DNA of 64,000 nt from Atrichornis clamosus (taxonomy: Eukaryota; Chordata; Aves; Passeriformes; Menuridae): positions 1-64,000 of the forward strand of contig WBMZ01006386.1 in NCBI GenBank assembly GCA_013400975.1. Reading direction: 5' to 3'. The first letter of the stretch is position 1, and each line of letters opens with the position of its first letter. The position numbers and the translations under genes are program-made. Under the pieces are notes generated by a model. The model ran no database searches, was not told the origin of the DNA, and was given only the letters and a program-made list of their open reading frames with translations. This document shows, piece after piece, positions 1 through 60,379 of this stretch.

Positions 1-30
1 CGCGCCTGCCGCCCCGCGCCTGTCGCCGGC

Positions 31-47440
<47,410 letters not shown>

Positions 47441-48889
47441 TCCATGGCTTCACATGGATATTGACTGCCTATGGAAACAGCCAGCACTGTTGGGACAATG
47501 TTAGCGGCTCAGGGATAAATAGGATTGGGTTTAGCATCAGCACATGTGGCCAGGTGTTGAAATAACCTGGAAAGGTTGCCAAGGCTCAGGATGGATAAAA
47601 GTACTGTCCACTCTGGACTGTCATGTTTCATGGTTAAACAACGTGTGACCAAAGAAGCAGTTCCTGTAATTAGTGTCTGATGAGCGGTGCTTAACACCAG
47701 TGCAGAGCTTCAGCTGCAGCACCTGGGAGTGGGGCTTCTCCCGTGCAGGAAAAGTGGTGCAAGTGGTGCAAATGGTTCAACAAGCTGTTTCAAAAGCACA
47801 AGAGGCAGCTGCTGGGCCTTATTCTGGGGGAAAACACCCACTGTTGTCTTGAGGTAACCACTGTGCCTTTCCTTGGAACGAGGGGAATAAGAGAGGAAGA
47901 TGGAAGCTGTTTTCTGCTTCCAGCCAGTAATACCCAGTGGTCACTGTGCCTATGGGTCTGATAAGCATGTTACAAGGGATTGGAGTTCCACAGTAACTAA
48001 AAAATGATGGGTATTGTTTTTGGCTGATTGCAGAGTTTTTAAGTGCCTACTTTTAAACAGTTTGTGACAAGTTTATGAACTAAAATCTTAACATACAGAG
48101 AATTTTTGTATGTGAAATAGACAAATCTATAACTGATTTACTTTTACCTGGACTTAAGTACTCTATATTTGAAGATATGCTACAGTGCCTTTTATATCAG
48201 CAAATGATACTTTGATTTGATTATAAAAATACTGACTCAGCAAAACTCACAAGGGGCAGAAGAAATGCAAAGCAAATATTAAAAGATCCTAGATTTGTCT
48301 TCAATTTGATTGCATAAAGGCAATTTTTTAAAAAGTCACATTGTTTACCAGTAATAAGGATATTCAACCTTAGCAAAGAGATGAGGGTAGAGACTGTGAG
48401 CATCTGATTACTTTTGAATGTTGTCTTGGGCATTTTAAAACTGTAGGTCACCAAGTAATGCTTTTTGCATTTGTCATGCATATTGTTCAAAATTGCTTAT
48501 TCTCTACTATATGTGCAGTCCAGATCTTTATGATTTAAAATGCTCCATATACTTATGAGGCTCACTGTAATTCAGCAGCAGCTATTTGACTTCAGAACAG
48601 AGTATTCCATTACCTAAAGTATCATCCTTCAGTGGCAAGACTGTCGTTTTTCTCAGGTTTATATGCAAGGAGTAACTGGGAGTACAAGATGTTACCAAAG
48701 AATTGGACCAGGAGATGTTGCACTGGGGTTGTCCAAGCGTTGTTTTTCCTCCCTGGCAAGGAGGGAAACCAACTAGGAGTAAAAATATAATATATGACTG
48801 GCAGCACCAGAAAAGGTCAGTAGACACCTCAATAACTAGAAATGCAACAAGTGGACTCCCCGACATATCATCCAGCGCTATGACCCAGC
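47441..48889 (+). other. Probable CYYR1 3' UTR and flank
   Basis: Sequence directly after the stop codon, AT-rich from about 47990, with no recognisable repeat. The only poly(A)-signal variant I see in this stretch is ATTAAA at 48278-48283; the first canonical AATAAA downstream is inside the LTR at 49843. The 3' end of the transcript therefore cannot be fixed by sequence alone. Confidence 0.5.
48278..48283 (+). promoter_or_regulatory. Candidate poly(A) signal ATTAAA
   Basis: ATTAAA about 840 bases after the CYYR1 stop, in an A/T-rich context with T-rich sequence within 20-40 bases downstream. It is the commonest variant of AATAAA, but six-base motifs occur often by chance. Confidence 0.3.
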
Positions 48890-49458
48890 CACCTGGAATC
48901 CAATGAAGTAACTTCCAGAGCCAGAGAACCTTTTTATGACCTTATCCGCATCATCCACCTACGAGCCATCCTGTAAGTCATCCCTAACGAAACAGCCCGT
49001 GCCCTGGATCTGCTGGCAGGCCAGGACACACAAATGCACGTTGCCATATTCCAGCACGGGATGGTTTTAGGTTACTTACTGGTGGAGGACGGCGGAGTAT
49101 GTGGAAAATTGAATGATTCCAATTGCTGCCTTAAAATACACGATAACGGGGAAACAGTAAAGACATAATGGAAGGGATGCACAAACTGGCCCACGTCTCA
49201 GTTCAAACCTGGGATTTCTGGGGCTGGGACCCGTTTTCTTGGTTGCCTGGGAGACCCCGAGTTCAATGTGTTTTGTTCTTCCTGTTCTGTGGTTTGGCTC
49301 TGTTGATGTTTTTACCTTGCATTGCTCCATGTTTAACCCACTTAATTCAGCATGTTGTTGGGAAAATGAATGCCATGGTTGTGACATCTGCTGATGATGT
49401 TAAATACCTAAAACTGGTATCCCTGTCAGGAAGCCTAACTGAAATCCAAGTTGTTTAG
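48890..49458 (+). pseudogene. Endogenous retrovirus env remnant (TM subunit, broken)
   Basis: The frame leading to 49129 encodes a Leu/Ala-rich helical stretch (about 48985-49090) followed by a disulfide-loop signature of the form CX7CC at 49100-49129, typical of gamma-type retroviral TM subunits. A second frame from about 49160 continues with a Trp-rich membrane-proximal segment and a hydrophobic anchor (about 49264-49345) with Cys residues near its inner end, then stops at 49456-49458. The two halves are out of frame with each other (one-base shift between 49130 and 49165), and an in-frame stop lies at 48974, so no functional Env can be made. No SU, gag or pol was found. The left boundary is approximate. 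Confidence 0.8.
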
Positions 49459-49490
49459 ACCCCTCTTTCTCTCTCTCTCTCTCTTTTCCT
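49459..49490. repeat. CT-rich microsatellite between env remnant and LTR
   Basis: A run of CT dinucleotides (about 49465-49489) immediately after the env stop. Confidence 0.85.
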
Positions 49491-49533
49491 GCCTGTATCA
49501 CTGCCGCCCTACAAACGTTGAGCCACGGGGTGA

Positions 49534-49934
49534 TGTGAGGAACCAATTTAATTGTGATTTTTGTCTCAACATTGTTTGACCTGAGGTGTGTGAGGCAGGG
49601 GCTGCAGATGTGCCACTTGCAGGAGGCAACCAGCAGAAGATGTAGGCTGTCTGAGGAGACTTTGCCTGACCACCATGCCACGTCTCACATGGAATAGGCA
49701 GTCAGTGTAGGAGGGGGCTGCCAAGGACGCCTGCTTTCTCTCTGTCTCCACTTTCTCTCTCTCCCCCCATTCTTTTTCCTCTTCCTTCCTCCTTTCCTAC
49801 CTTTTCTATTCTTCTTTAGTAGGGCAATGCACTTTTTGTTCCAATAAATGGTTCTCAGATATAATATTTGCCTCATTTGGCTTGATTCCATCCTAGACCA
49901 CCCGTTTCAAAAGAGCTCCCCGCAGTTCCCCACA
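49534..49934 (+). mobile_element. 3' LTR of the endogenous retrovirus
   Basis: The 401-bp segment begins TGTGAGGAAC and ends GTTCCCCACA, which are inverted repeats of each other with one mismatch and have the TG...CA ends required by retroviral integrases. It contains AATAAA at 49843-49848 followed by a short T-rich R/U5-like stretch, and a pyrimidine-rich region at 49735-49820. A weak purine run (CCACGGGGTGA) precedes it, as expected for a degraded polypurine tract. It follows the env remnant in the same orientation. No partner 5' LTR is visible in the window. Confidence 0.75.
49843..49848 (+). promoter_or_regulatory. AATAAA poly(A) signal in the LTR
   Basis: The canonical hexamer, in the R-region position of the LTR, about 2.4 kb after the CYYR1 stop and in the same orientation. 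It could terminate LTR transcripts and may also serve CYYR1 read-through transcripts. Confidence 0.55.
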
Positions 49935-51739
49935 GCGGAACACGACAAACACAAAGACAGTGGTTCCGTTCAAGGATTTAAAAGCACTGAATGCTCTTAG
50001 TTTGAGTTGGGTGTCCGGGCAGTTTGAGAATGCTGCAGCCAAAATTATGGCACCTAGAGTTCAGGACAGCTGCAGCATCAGCTGCAGGTTACTGCTGATT
50101 CACGGAGATTAGAATGCATTTAAATGTCTTCCAGTATAGCCCTTGTCTTCTTTTCAGGTGTATCCATGTAGTAATGAATAAAAAAGAAGCTTGCAAAAAG
50201 GTGATAGCAGTGAAATCAACCTCTCATCACCCCCCAGGTCTGGTGGTTTTGGTATTCAGTCCTGATTCAGGGAAGAACTCAAGCAAGTTTGAGCATAAAA
50301 TCTATTCAGAGGCATTCTTGAAACAAGACATTACTGAGTGTTCTTGCTCACATTTTGCAGTTGTATTTGTCCTTTCCAGGCTGACTAAACTTATCTTCTA
50401 GAAACCCCACTTAAAAGTGCAAATGGCCTCAGTTCCTGCCAGTGTAAGTTCAGAAGATCTTTGTTGTGGCCCCTGGCCAAGCTGAGCCCAACAGCTACCG
50501 AAGCACTTGTGACCCAGCCAGAGGAAAACTGAGCTGCATCTCAGGTTTTTGGTCCCTGCTGGTTCCTTGGAGTCTCCTCCAAGGAGGGAGAGTTACACTC
50601 TCATTTCTGTTTAGATGTTCAGAGGTGACAGGTCCTGAACTGGCTTATCCTTATGATTACTTCTGCTCTGAGCTGTGTTCTGTGACATTTCAGCTGTTAC
50701 CCTGACCTCTCCAGAGATCCCAGCTGAAATCCTCCCATGAAGAACAATCTTCTGCGTGCGGTGCTTTGGCAGTCCCAACTCCAAACCATCTGCTGGGGTA
50801 CTGATGTGTCTGCCAGCGTGGTGACCAGCATGAAGAACAGAATAAACAGAGTTTTTCCTGCAGAGAACCCGGTTTCTACTGCATCATTCCATGCCAGTAC
50901 CTCAGCACTTTCTAGTTGATCACACTGGATAATATTTTGATGCCAGAAAGTTACCTATAGATAATGAGTATTGTCACTTTCCTATCCCTGTGTTTCATTT
51001 CTTTGTGCTGAACACAGAGACACACAAATCAAAGAGCAGTTTGTATTTGATGAATCCAGTCTTCTGAAAAATACTGAGAAAGAAAACTATCCTATAGATC
51101 ATAAATCTTCCCTTAAGAGAAAGAATTTCTCCAGCCGTGACATTTGTCAGAAGAAGTTATGAAACAGATTTCTTACATAAAAAGGAATTTCTGGGAAATT
51201 ACTAAAAGTCTTTGATCACAGAATTTTCTGGTTTTCAGCTTTCCTGTTACATGTTGCCTCTGATGATGTTGCATAAAGGTCATAGTGACCAAGTACCTAC
51301 AATGTTTACATGGCTTATTCCAGGGACAATTACAGAAATGGGAAGTTGAGAATTTAGTAGTGAGTGAGAAATATTTGTTTGCTATTAAAACAGCAGTGAG
51401 AACGTTCATTTTTGTGTGTTAACTAATGGTCTGCAGATCCACATATACTGGGGTATACCAGACTCATTTTAATCTCAGAGGATAACACATCTCTTGTCCT
51501 TGCTAAGGCCATAAAACATAAAGGTATTGCCTATTCAGCAAACCAGGCAAAACTAGTACAGTGTAGCCTAGTTTCAGAAAGAGGTGATGCTTGCACTGAA
51601 AATAAATAAAACTGACAGAAATGGAGAACAGATGGAGTCCGAGAGATTTATAAAACTAAAAGAACAAAGAAGTTGCTGTGAAACCAATGCAAGCATTTGC
51701 CAAAAGTAAAGTTGTATTAGTTGAGTTTAGTTGAAAAAA
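49935..51739. other. Intergenic stretch downstream of the LTR
   Basis: Mixed composition, short open frames only, no recognised repeat or RNA gene. Confidence 0.45.
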
Positions 51740-52064
51740 TTGAAGTGTTCCAGTCCCTGAAGGGGGCTGCAAGAAGCCTGGAGTGGCACTTGTATTTACA
51801 AGAGCATGTAGGGGAAAAGTGGGAATGGTTTCAGAGGATAGAGTTAGATTAGATACTAGGAAGAAATTCCTCACTGTGAGGGTGGTGAGGCCTTGGCATA
51901 GGTTTCCCAGAGAAGCTGTGGCTGCCCCATCCCTGGAAGTGTCCAAGGCCAGGCTGGATGGGGCTCTGAGCAACCTGGGATAGTGGAAGGTGTCCCTGCC
52001 CATGTCAGGGGTTTGGAACTGGATGGTCTCTAAGGTCCCTTCCAACCCAAACCACTCTGTGATG
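51740..52064 (+). repeat. CR1 LINE 3' end
   Basis: Blocks CCAGTCCCTGAAGGGGGCTG, TTAGATACTAGGAAGAAATT, CCCATCCCTGGAAGTGTCCA, GGTCCCTTCCAACCCAAACC and the terminal ACTCTGTGATGCCAG. It is a relatively well-preserved truncated copy. Confidence 0.92.
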
Positions 52065-55000
52065 CCAGGATTCTTTGTGTCCAAAGAACACCTCTGTATT
52101 CAAAGTTCCTGCACTGCAGATATTGCCAGCCAGTGGTCATTTATTCTGATTCTCATAAATAGCTTGCAGATGAGTGCATGAGTACACAGAGTTTTTACTT
52201 ACTCACACTGACTTTTTTCAGTCTCATGCCCTACATCATACTGCAAAGAGGAAAAATAAAGGAAAAACCTGAAAATGTAATCCACAGCTGAGAAAGGCCA
52301 GAGGAACCTTTGCTTCTCTCACTTGGCCGTGGACATTAGCACTAATTTGACTGGTGAATGTAGTATTGCCATGGGCAATTTTTGGACTTGGTCCAACTGC
52401 TATTCATTTTCTTGTGGTCGCAGGTTGCCCTGCCTTCGTGTCATGATTTCTGTGCTGTGCTGGGGAAGCAGAGAGGGAAGGTCTCCATGTGGGGCACACA
52501 GGGCCTGGTCCTGTGAGCCTTTGTCCTTGGTTTCCTGGTTTAGAAAATTAGACGTCTGCCTGGTTGCAGGATTGCTGTTAGGGAGTGGAAGCAGCAGGAA
52601 TTTCAGGTGCTCACAAGGGCATATGCTGGCATATGCTTTGATGCCAGTCCTCTTCTGTGGGGAAAAAAATCTGTGTGATGTCTTAGTCATGTGTCAGGGA
52701 TATTTCAAGCCATGATTCATTTCACAAACTTGATTTAATCTGGCATTTCTTTAACTTTTTCTCCCCCCCCCCAGGAAGAGCTACTTCGAAATCAGTTCTT
52801 TCTCTGACAGCCTAATGTTTCTAGGGTATGTACCAAACAGCAGAAGGTGCCTGCTAAAAAGCTAATGACCCGTTTGGGAGACTTCAAATTAGGTAATGAT
52901 CAGTTGGAGGAGTGAGAAGGCCGAGGCAAAACCAGGGGAAGTTAATGTGATAGGCTGACATGGCCTAAATTACATACGCCAATGAAAGGATCATTAGTGT
53001 TATTATTAGCCATTTTTAATTAACAAAAAATGTAACGATGTGCTTTCTGAATGTTGGTGACTTTGAAAGATGCAGTTTTACCAGTGTACTAGACTGGATT
53101 TTCAGTAGTGCCACAATGAAAAGATTAGTTTGCTCCATAGAGCACCTGGATCAATAGTAACAGTGTTCTTGATAGGGCAGAAATAGGGTCTTTTTCAATT
53201 TAAAGCAAATGTTCTCAAGACCCTTTGTGAAATCACAGTGATATTTTTTTGGATGTAATGCGACAGTTTATAAAGCACTGTGGCTGTCTATTAGCATAGT
53301 AAATGTTTGGCATTTCTGTATTCACTTTCATGCTGGAAGTTCTCCAAATGCTTTAGTAACTACAAAAATAATTATTTTAGTCAGCGTGGAATAAAATGCA
53401 ACAGGTATTTAACAGCACCAGTAATAGTGTCTAACACCCTGAGGCAGAAATTGCACAAAGGAATGAAGGGAAGCTGAAAATATTTCTTGCGTTCCACTAA
53501 GACATCAATGTATGAACAAAACACCTTGAGAAAACAGTGACCAGGACCTTGTGTCAGGTGGCTCCTATGATTGCTTTCCAATGGGTACACCCAGAATCGT
53601 GGTTTGCAGCTTTTATATTGCAGCAGTGTCTGAGATCTGAAAAGCAGAGCCCCTGTCCAAGCCTGGCTTGGGGTGCACCCATTGTAAAGCCTGCTCCCAC
53701 TCTGTTGTGATTTTGGTGTACAGCAAGCAGAGGGCTGAAAAAAAGAGATATGATGGTCCCTCGCTTCAAAAAGGGAAAGGGAAATGGGGAAAACCAAAAT
53801 GGTCAAGACTTTTTTGTTCTGTGAGCTTCACAGGAGAGCTCGCTGTCACTGTTTGAAGGGAGCAGTGAGCAGGGAGTGTTGAGCTGCCCCTCAGTCAGGA
53901 GAAGAGCCCAGAAGAAGGATTCGGGGAGCTCCAGCTCCAGGACTGTGTAACTTAAGGTTCTGAAGGCAATAACTGGAGCAGAAACGTTTGTACGTCCAGT
54001 CTGCTGTGAAGATTAGATGGTGAGTATTTACACAGCTCTGGAAATGGAAAGCATTAATTATTTTTTTTCTGCTATGCACCATTAGTATTTACATCCTTAG
54101 TGAAGAGTAGAAAAGGGCAATCTTTGGATGCCGTTGCTACCAGCGTGATGACTGTGAGCGGACCAAAACCAACAGAAACAAAAGGAAAGCCAAAGACTTA
54201 GGTGTTTCAGAAGAAAGTGGGGCGTTTTTGTCAGCCTGGCATATGGAGCTGGTTCCTTCACAGAGGCAAGGTGGCCTGCTGCCAGCAAAGGATTTGAGAC
54301 AGCTGAAGCCTGCAGGAGGGAGCCTGAAGTGGGAACTGTGTAATGCCGGTTTTCCCCTGGTCTGCAGCTTCCCCTGACCCCTCTGCTCACCCGCAGGGAA
54401 CGTGCCTGGTGGGAGGCTTCAAGGCACACTTCCTTTCTGGAGTTAGTGCCAAACTGGCCATCTTAGCCCATAGCCTTTGCAACACATGGAAGACGGGTTC
54501 ATTCCCAGGAACATGGGCAAAACCGTTCTTTCATGGCCAGTGGGCAATTCCCAGATTTCTCTCAATAGATCCCACATTGTATTGGCAAGAAGTCCTGCAT
54601 TACAGGAACTAATCAGGGTTCCACCTTTCTCCAGTTTATCCAAGTTGTCCCATCTTTGTTACATTACAACATATTCGCCAACGGCTCATCTCACTGCCCT
54701 CATTTACGTGCTCCCTGCAGATCCCTCAGGGCTGTGTCCTTATTTTACTGCTGCTTGCCAAGGAGCTTTCCCAAAGAACGTTGATCACAGGGAGAACATC
54801 TTCCAAGCAGACCTCTGCCCCTCTGCATCACCACCATGTGGAGGCTTGGCTCTGCAAATCATTCTTACTCTGGTGTTAAGCATCGTCTCCTCTGCAGGTG
54901 AGGAAGAGCAGCTGTTTGGCAGCTATCCTGAGATCACCCTCAGCCTAAGTTTGGCTTGTGATGAAACCCTGCTTTCTCCCTGTTGCCAGGAGTCCAAATG

Positions 55001-58000
55001 TGGTCAGTAAGTTTAGAAAGAAGAAAGGGAAATGGAAAAAAAAAAAAGGGAAAAGAAAGGAAAAATAGAAAAAAAAGGAAAAATGGTAAAAGTCAAGCCT
55101 GCATCTGCTTTCTGGGTTAGCTCAGGCCTGAGGGATGTCTTTTTCCCTGTGTATTGCCAGCTCTGGAGTTGACAGCATCTCTGCTCCTTTTTTGGGTGTT
55201 GCTGTTTTCCCTCACTGCAGAGCTTCTCTAACAGGAGGGGAGGTGTGTTACAGGCAACTGCAAAGCCCAAACATCCCGTGAGGCTGCCTTGTGATTTCAG
55301 TACCTATAGCCCCCTCCTGTACATCGGGACCTTTATGAACAACTGGGAAATGGGTTTTACCCTTTTTGTTGAGGTATAATAGACTTCCCAGCTTATTTTT
55401 TAGATATTTAATGTCCCTTGGTCTTACACAGATGGTGAGCTGCTGGTGTCTGGGCTGTGCTTAAAAAAAATGGTAATCTATGCTGGGAATCCAGCAGAGC
55501 TGTGTAATGGGACTCATTAAACTTGAACAATAAATGGATAGCTACAGATTATATAGACTGTACAGCAGGATAAGCAGAGCATACATGTGCAGTGAGCCTG
55601 TGTGCTTGTGAGTGGCTGTGTTTGGGGCCGACTGTCACAGCAGTGAGCTGCTTTGTCGTTGAAATGGGCTGGGGCTCCTCGGAGACTTGCCCGGACACAA
55701 AGGGGTGCCATGGCACCAGCCATCTATTGACAGTTAAGGGACAGGGTTGCTTCTACATGTGCTACCTCACATAGCAGGAATCTGTGGAATCACCTCAGGC
55801 TGCCCTTGTCAATTATCATCATTATTTCTGTGTTTAGAAAACAAAGTTCTTGCAGGCATTCATCAAAGACGTGCTGTGGTAGTGCAGTCTCCACTGCTGA
55901 GCCGTAGCTGAGACCTTATCAGCTGAATTCTTGATGTTTAGGAATTAAAATAGATACGTCTGTGCTGCACTGTTCCTTGTTTGGTGGTGCTCTTCCCCTG
56001 AGGTGGAGGGTGGGGGATCAGCCCTCTGCTTCAGGATTGGGAAATCAGTCGATGGGTGTGTGTGCACGTAATGAACCTGGAGATAAACCATAACAGTCCT
56101 TAACAACAAACTCTGGGCCTTTGTGTAAGACACCTGCCACAGCTTTGCTATTGCAGCATATCCACCTTCATCTGCAAGAGGTTGTGGTGAGGTATAAATG
56201 GACCCTGATGTATCTGGGACACTAAAACTGAGTTTCCACCAGATCTCACTATGTGATATGATGCCACTAAGGCAGTTGAGGAAGCCTTCCCTGCTGGGGT
56301 AGTCTCCCTCTCCCCAGCCATGAGTCCTCCCTCTCCACTGCACCACTGGCTGCTCCCTGGTTCTGTTGGGGTTGGTGTGTGGCACCCATAGGATGGCAAA
56401 ATGAACGGGGGACATGAGTTGGAAAAGTCAATACTTACTGCCAGTGAAAAATCTAATGTTAAAGTCCACATTCCCCTTTGGTTGCTGGTGTTCATCGTTG
56501 ATTTGACTTCTGGTCAGCTCCCATGGATGAACTTGCAGACAAACTGTGACTGGTGGTGTGGAGAGGAAATGCTGAGCGTCTCAAGGATTGGAGTCCTGCA
56601 GAAAGGTAGGACTGACCTGTTGATCAGGAAACCTGGGAAAAGTCACAACATACACACCTAGCTTTATTGAGGGTTATCTTTAAAGCCAGAACAGTAGCAC
56701 CCTGATGTTCCCATCCCTTCCACATGTGTCCTATTCATTTAAGAAAAGGTCAGGAGCCCAACATATGCTCATTCTTTCTCTAGCTGCTAACGACAGTTCC
56801 TTTTGAAGTCTGATCTCCTCATTGGTAAGCTTGGATGGTGATCCTTATGACATGAATAAGGACAGTGAAAGGGACTGGTTGAGAGCTTAGGTCTTGGCTT
56901 TACGGGAAGTGAGGGAAAACAAAGCATCCAGCTAGTTGGAGCTCAAGATTCACGGGAGTTTTAAAGCACTTCTCCATCCATGGGTAATAGACTTTTTTTG
57001 ATCTTGATAGTCCAGAGGAGAGTTATGGTGAGAGATATCTCATGATAGCTGATGAGAGTTTTCATCAATGAAACAGGACAACTGTGGTTGGTTCTGTCTG
57101 CAACTGAACAATACTGGCCCAGACAGAGCAAAGTGTCTGGTTTCCCTGTGCTCTGCTCAATGTGATCCTCACGTTAAGACTTGTGAACATGATGAAGTTG
57201 TCTTAAGCAACTTCTTTTTGTACAGAAAAAAAAAAACAAACCTCCAGAAATACACTTACTCATTTTATATCAATTTGATGAGCTGGTCTTTTCAACCTTT
57301 GCAGTTTAAAAAGGCAGTTAAGTCTCTGCCATTTGGTTCTTCCATGCCCCACGAGTAAGAAAGGGGAGTGCAGGCTGACCTCTGGCATCAGCTCTGCCTA
57401 TCCCTGCTCGCCTGCAGAGCCTGGTGAAAGCACCAGTGGAGCCCAGAGGGAAGGGACACAGCTCTGAGCACCTGCATCCAGCCTTGGGAACTGTTGGGGC
57501 ATCATATGGCCAGCTCTGCAAACCCTGGATTGTAAAGTTTTGAAACAGTACAGTCACTTTTCCTAAGTTGGCCATATCTGCATGCGTGCCCAGGAGTTCA
57601 TAATATTTTCTTTTGATTTCCGAAAAAAGCTCCCAAAATCCTCCTTCCTGTATGAATGATATATTGCTATGAGAAGCCAATTTCAGTAGCTCCACAAGCT
57701 AAACAAACAAAATGATGAATCTACCCTGGACTTGACCTGAAAACTTCCTGGCTTCAGGTAATTAACTCCAATCTACCCTGGGTACAAGGGCTGGAAATGA
57801 CAGCCAAGGGTTTCTGCTAAGGGGAATTTCTTATGCTGGGCAGCAAGAGTGACTTGGATGCTGCTTCTTTAAAATCTGATCATGTGATCTAAAATTTAGA
57901 AATATTTCATTTATCCTGGTTATGAAAAGGAACCAGAACAGAGATTTTCAAGTGCAGATAAATCTTTCTGTGCTTCCTATCTTGGAGGTCAGTGTTTAAA

Positions 58001-60379
58001 AGTGAGAAGCCACAGATGAAGATCTTCAACAATTTTCAGTCTTCTCTTGCCTATATATTTCCCAGGTGGCTGTCAAGTGGTATTTCTCCCTAGTGTTGTC
58101 AGCTTCTATTGCCTTGTACATGATATATATTTTAATTGACAGCCAGTAACAGCCATTCCAATCATAGTGAAAACCATATTTTATAGCCAGTACGGATGGA
58201 AGCCATAACTTGAGGATGTGTCAGTTACTCATTGAAAATATGAATAATTGACACTGAACATAATACCTTTGCACAGTCTCTATTTATTAGAGACAATGCA
58301 ATCAAAAATTGAGGGGGTTGGGGCGGTTCCCGGTGGTTTCCTTTACATATGATTTGGTAGTCTCTGTAATTCAGGAAGAAAATTACTCAGCATCTAGTAA
58401 GGGTCTGAGTGAAGACTTAAACTCAGAAGTATGTTCAGGCACAACAAAATGTTCAGCTCTGCCCACAGCAATATTGAACACAAGGTTGGCAGGCGAAAGT
58501 CTCTTGCTGACATCGCTCACGGAAGTGTGCCAGCGAGACTTCAGGTGAGGTCTGCGTGGCACCGTGGAGGTGTGATTCCCACGTTCTGTACCCCTGGCAG
58601 GGTGGCAGAGAGGACAGGGCAGTCAGACCCACAGTGGGAGCTCCGTGGAGGCTCTGGAGACACTGCACCATGCACTGGGACTGTTGCTCCTGGCATCCAC
58701 TGCCATGGAAATGAAACACCCACGAGGTGTATTTGGCTCCACTGGCAACTAACACGTCTCCTAGGACCTGTGTAGGACTTCTGAGCTTGGCTCTGGTCTT
58801 GAAATTAAATTTTTTTCTGGGCTGAATCGTGATACAGAAACTATCTAAACCTTTTGCTGAGACCATGCCACCAGAACCAGTTGTTGTGGTGACTGCAGGT
58901 CACCAAACCTGCCCTAAGCCCTTCAGTGGGAGGAGGGGTTGTTACTCCTGTGCACACTGCAGGGATGTCCTCAAGACCAGAAGGAATTTAAAACCATCTC
59001 AGTGGGTTGGGAGCCATCCCCTTTTTCAACTTTGTGTTTGATGCTGTAGGTTACCCAAGAGACAGCCCACAAGAGGGTTGTCTTTTGATAAATAGAGGGT
59101 GATACCAGTTGGAAAGGATGGTTTCATTTGGTTTGTTTACCCTGAAATGAACAGCTGGGCTGTGGTCTGGGGAAAAGATGGGCAGGTTTTTTCCCCCCTT
59201 TATCTTCCACGATTGTTGAATGCTGAATAAACTTTCAAGACCTGGAGGCAAAAGTAATTGAATCACTAATTAATAACTACAGGAAAGCTTTCCATCTACT
59301 TTGGGTTTGTGGTCTGATTGAGCTGTAATGACCTCATCTCCAAGCTTTCACAGCTTTTTCCTGTGTGTTCCTTATCCGCCCAGAGGGTTTTTCCATGGCA
59401 GATTTTGAGGACCTTCCAGAGTTTTCCTGGGAATTTGCAGCAGACCCATTGAGGCACCACACAGAAGTCAGAGGCAGGAAGTCCTGTCTGCTTGCACACC
59501 CCATAGAACTGGTGGGTCTGGGATGGGGCAGAGGGGTCTTCAGCTCAGAGGAGATTGCCTGCTCCTTGTGGTAAATTAATTTTCTCTTTGAAAGAGATTT
59601 ACTGCATCTTTGCAGAGCTTTCCTGAAAGTTCAGATTTATTGTGTGTGAATTAATACATCTGTCCAGGAAATCTCCAGGCTAAAATAAAGGTTGATGAAA
59701 AAAAGGAAGGAAAAAAAGGTGTTTTACCACAGGCTAAGCTAATAACCAGTTCTAGTGCAAAATCAAGTGGAAATAAAAGTCAGAGTTGTTTGTTTTAATA
59801 CTGACAGCATTTTCCCTCTCCTTAACCACCCTTTGCATGAACAGGAGTTATTCCCACACACACGACTTTTCAGTGGAATAATTGGCCATCTCACAGATTA
59901 AAAACATAGGCAAATTCCCATTTCTCAGAGAGGGAAGGTGCAGTCTTTTAAAATCAGCTGAGCTGAAGAAACAAAGAGCTCCCTTCCCATTTAAACTTAC
60001 ACCAAGCCATCAAATATCTTCTTTCTGACTTCATGCTTCACCTTGGGCTGAAACGTTCCTATTTGATGTTAATAACTGCTGTAGTAACAGATGTTTTTCC
60101 TCTTTTCTCCACTCCCCAATGCATAATTAGGGTTTCTGTGGGCATGTGGATGCCTCCTTTAGCTACACTGCACTGTTCTTCCTGGGTGCAAGTAACTACA
60201 TGAAGCTTCAGTACCTTATACTGTGGTTACATCAAAGGAAAGTTGTGCTGCTTCACATGCACTGCCCAAGGTTTAGCAGTAAAAGCTTCTCAGAAAGCCA
60301 AGGGCACTCTGCACATCCCTCTTACGTTACTCTCCAAGGCAAAGCCCTTTCCCCTTTTGGGAATATTGCAAACACAAAC
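52065..60379. other. Intergenic stretch without recognised genes
   Basis: AT-rich flanking DNA. Visible items are a C run at 52764-52773, a purine-rich A/G tract at 55014-55092 and scattered A or T runs. The longest open stretches (54477-55010 on + and 55945-56415 on -) have no recognisable domain, and the former lacks an ATG at its start. No CR1, LTR or RNA gene was seen. Confidence 0.45.
55014..55092 (+). repeat. Purine-rich low-complexity tract
   Basis: Nearly uninterrupted A/G sequence on the + strand with A runs of up to about 12. It is simple-sequence DNA that could adopt a triplex, but no function is implied. Confidence 0.8.

Noticed and set aside
49735..49820. Polypyrimidine stretch as a splice acceptor region
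   Set aside because: It is inside the LTR and no exon-like sequence follows it.
52764..52776. C-run followed by AG as a possible acceptor of a downstream CYYR1 exon
   Set aside because: The CYYR1 reading frame already ends at 47440, and the sequence after it has no recognisable coding content.
54477..55010. 177-codon open stretch downstream of CYYR1
   Set aside because: It starts at TTG, has no recognisable family or signal, and no supporting splice sites; chance is the simpler explanation.
55945..56415. 156-codon minus-strand open frame
   Set aside because: No domain, no conserved motif, and the flanks look like ordinary intergenic DNA.
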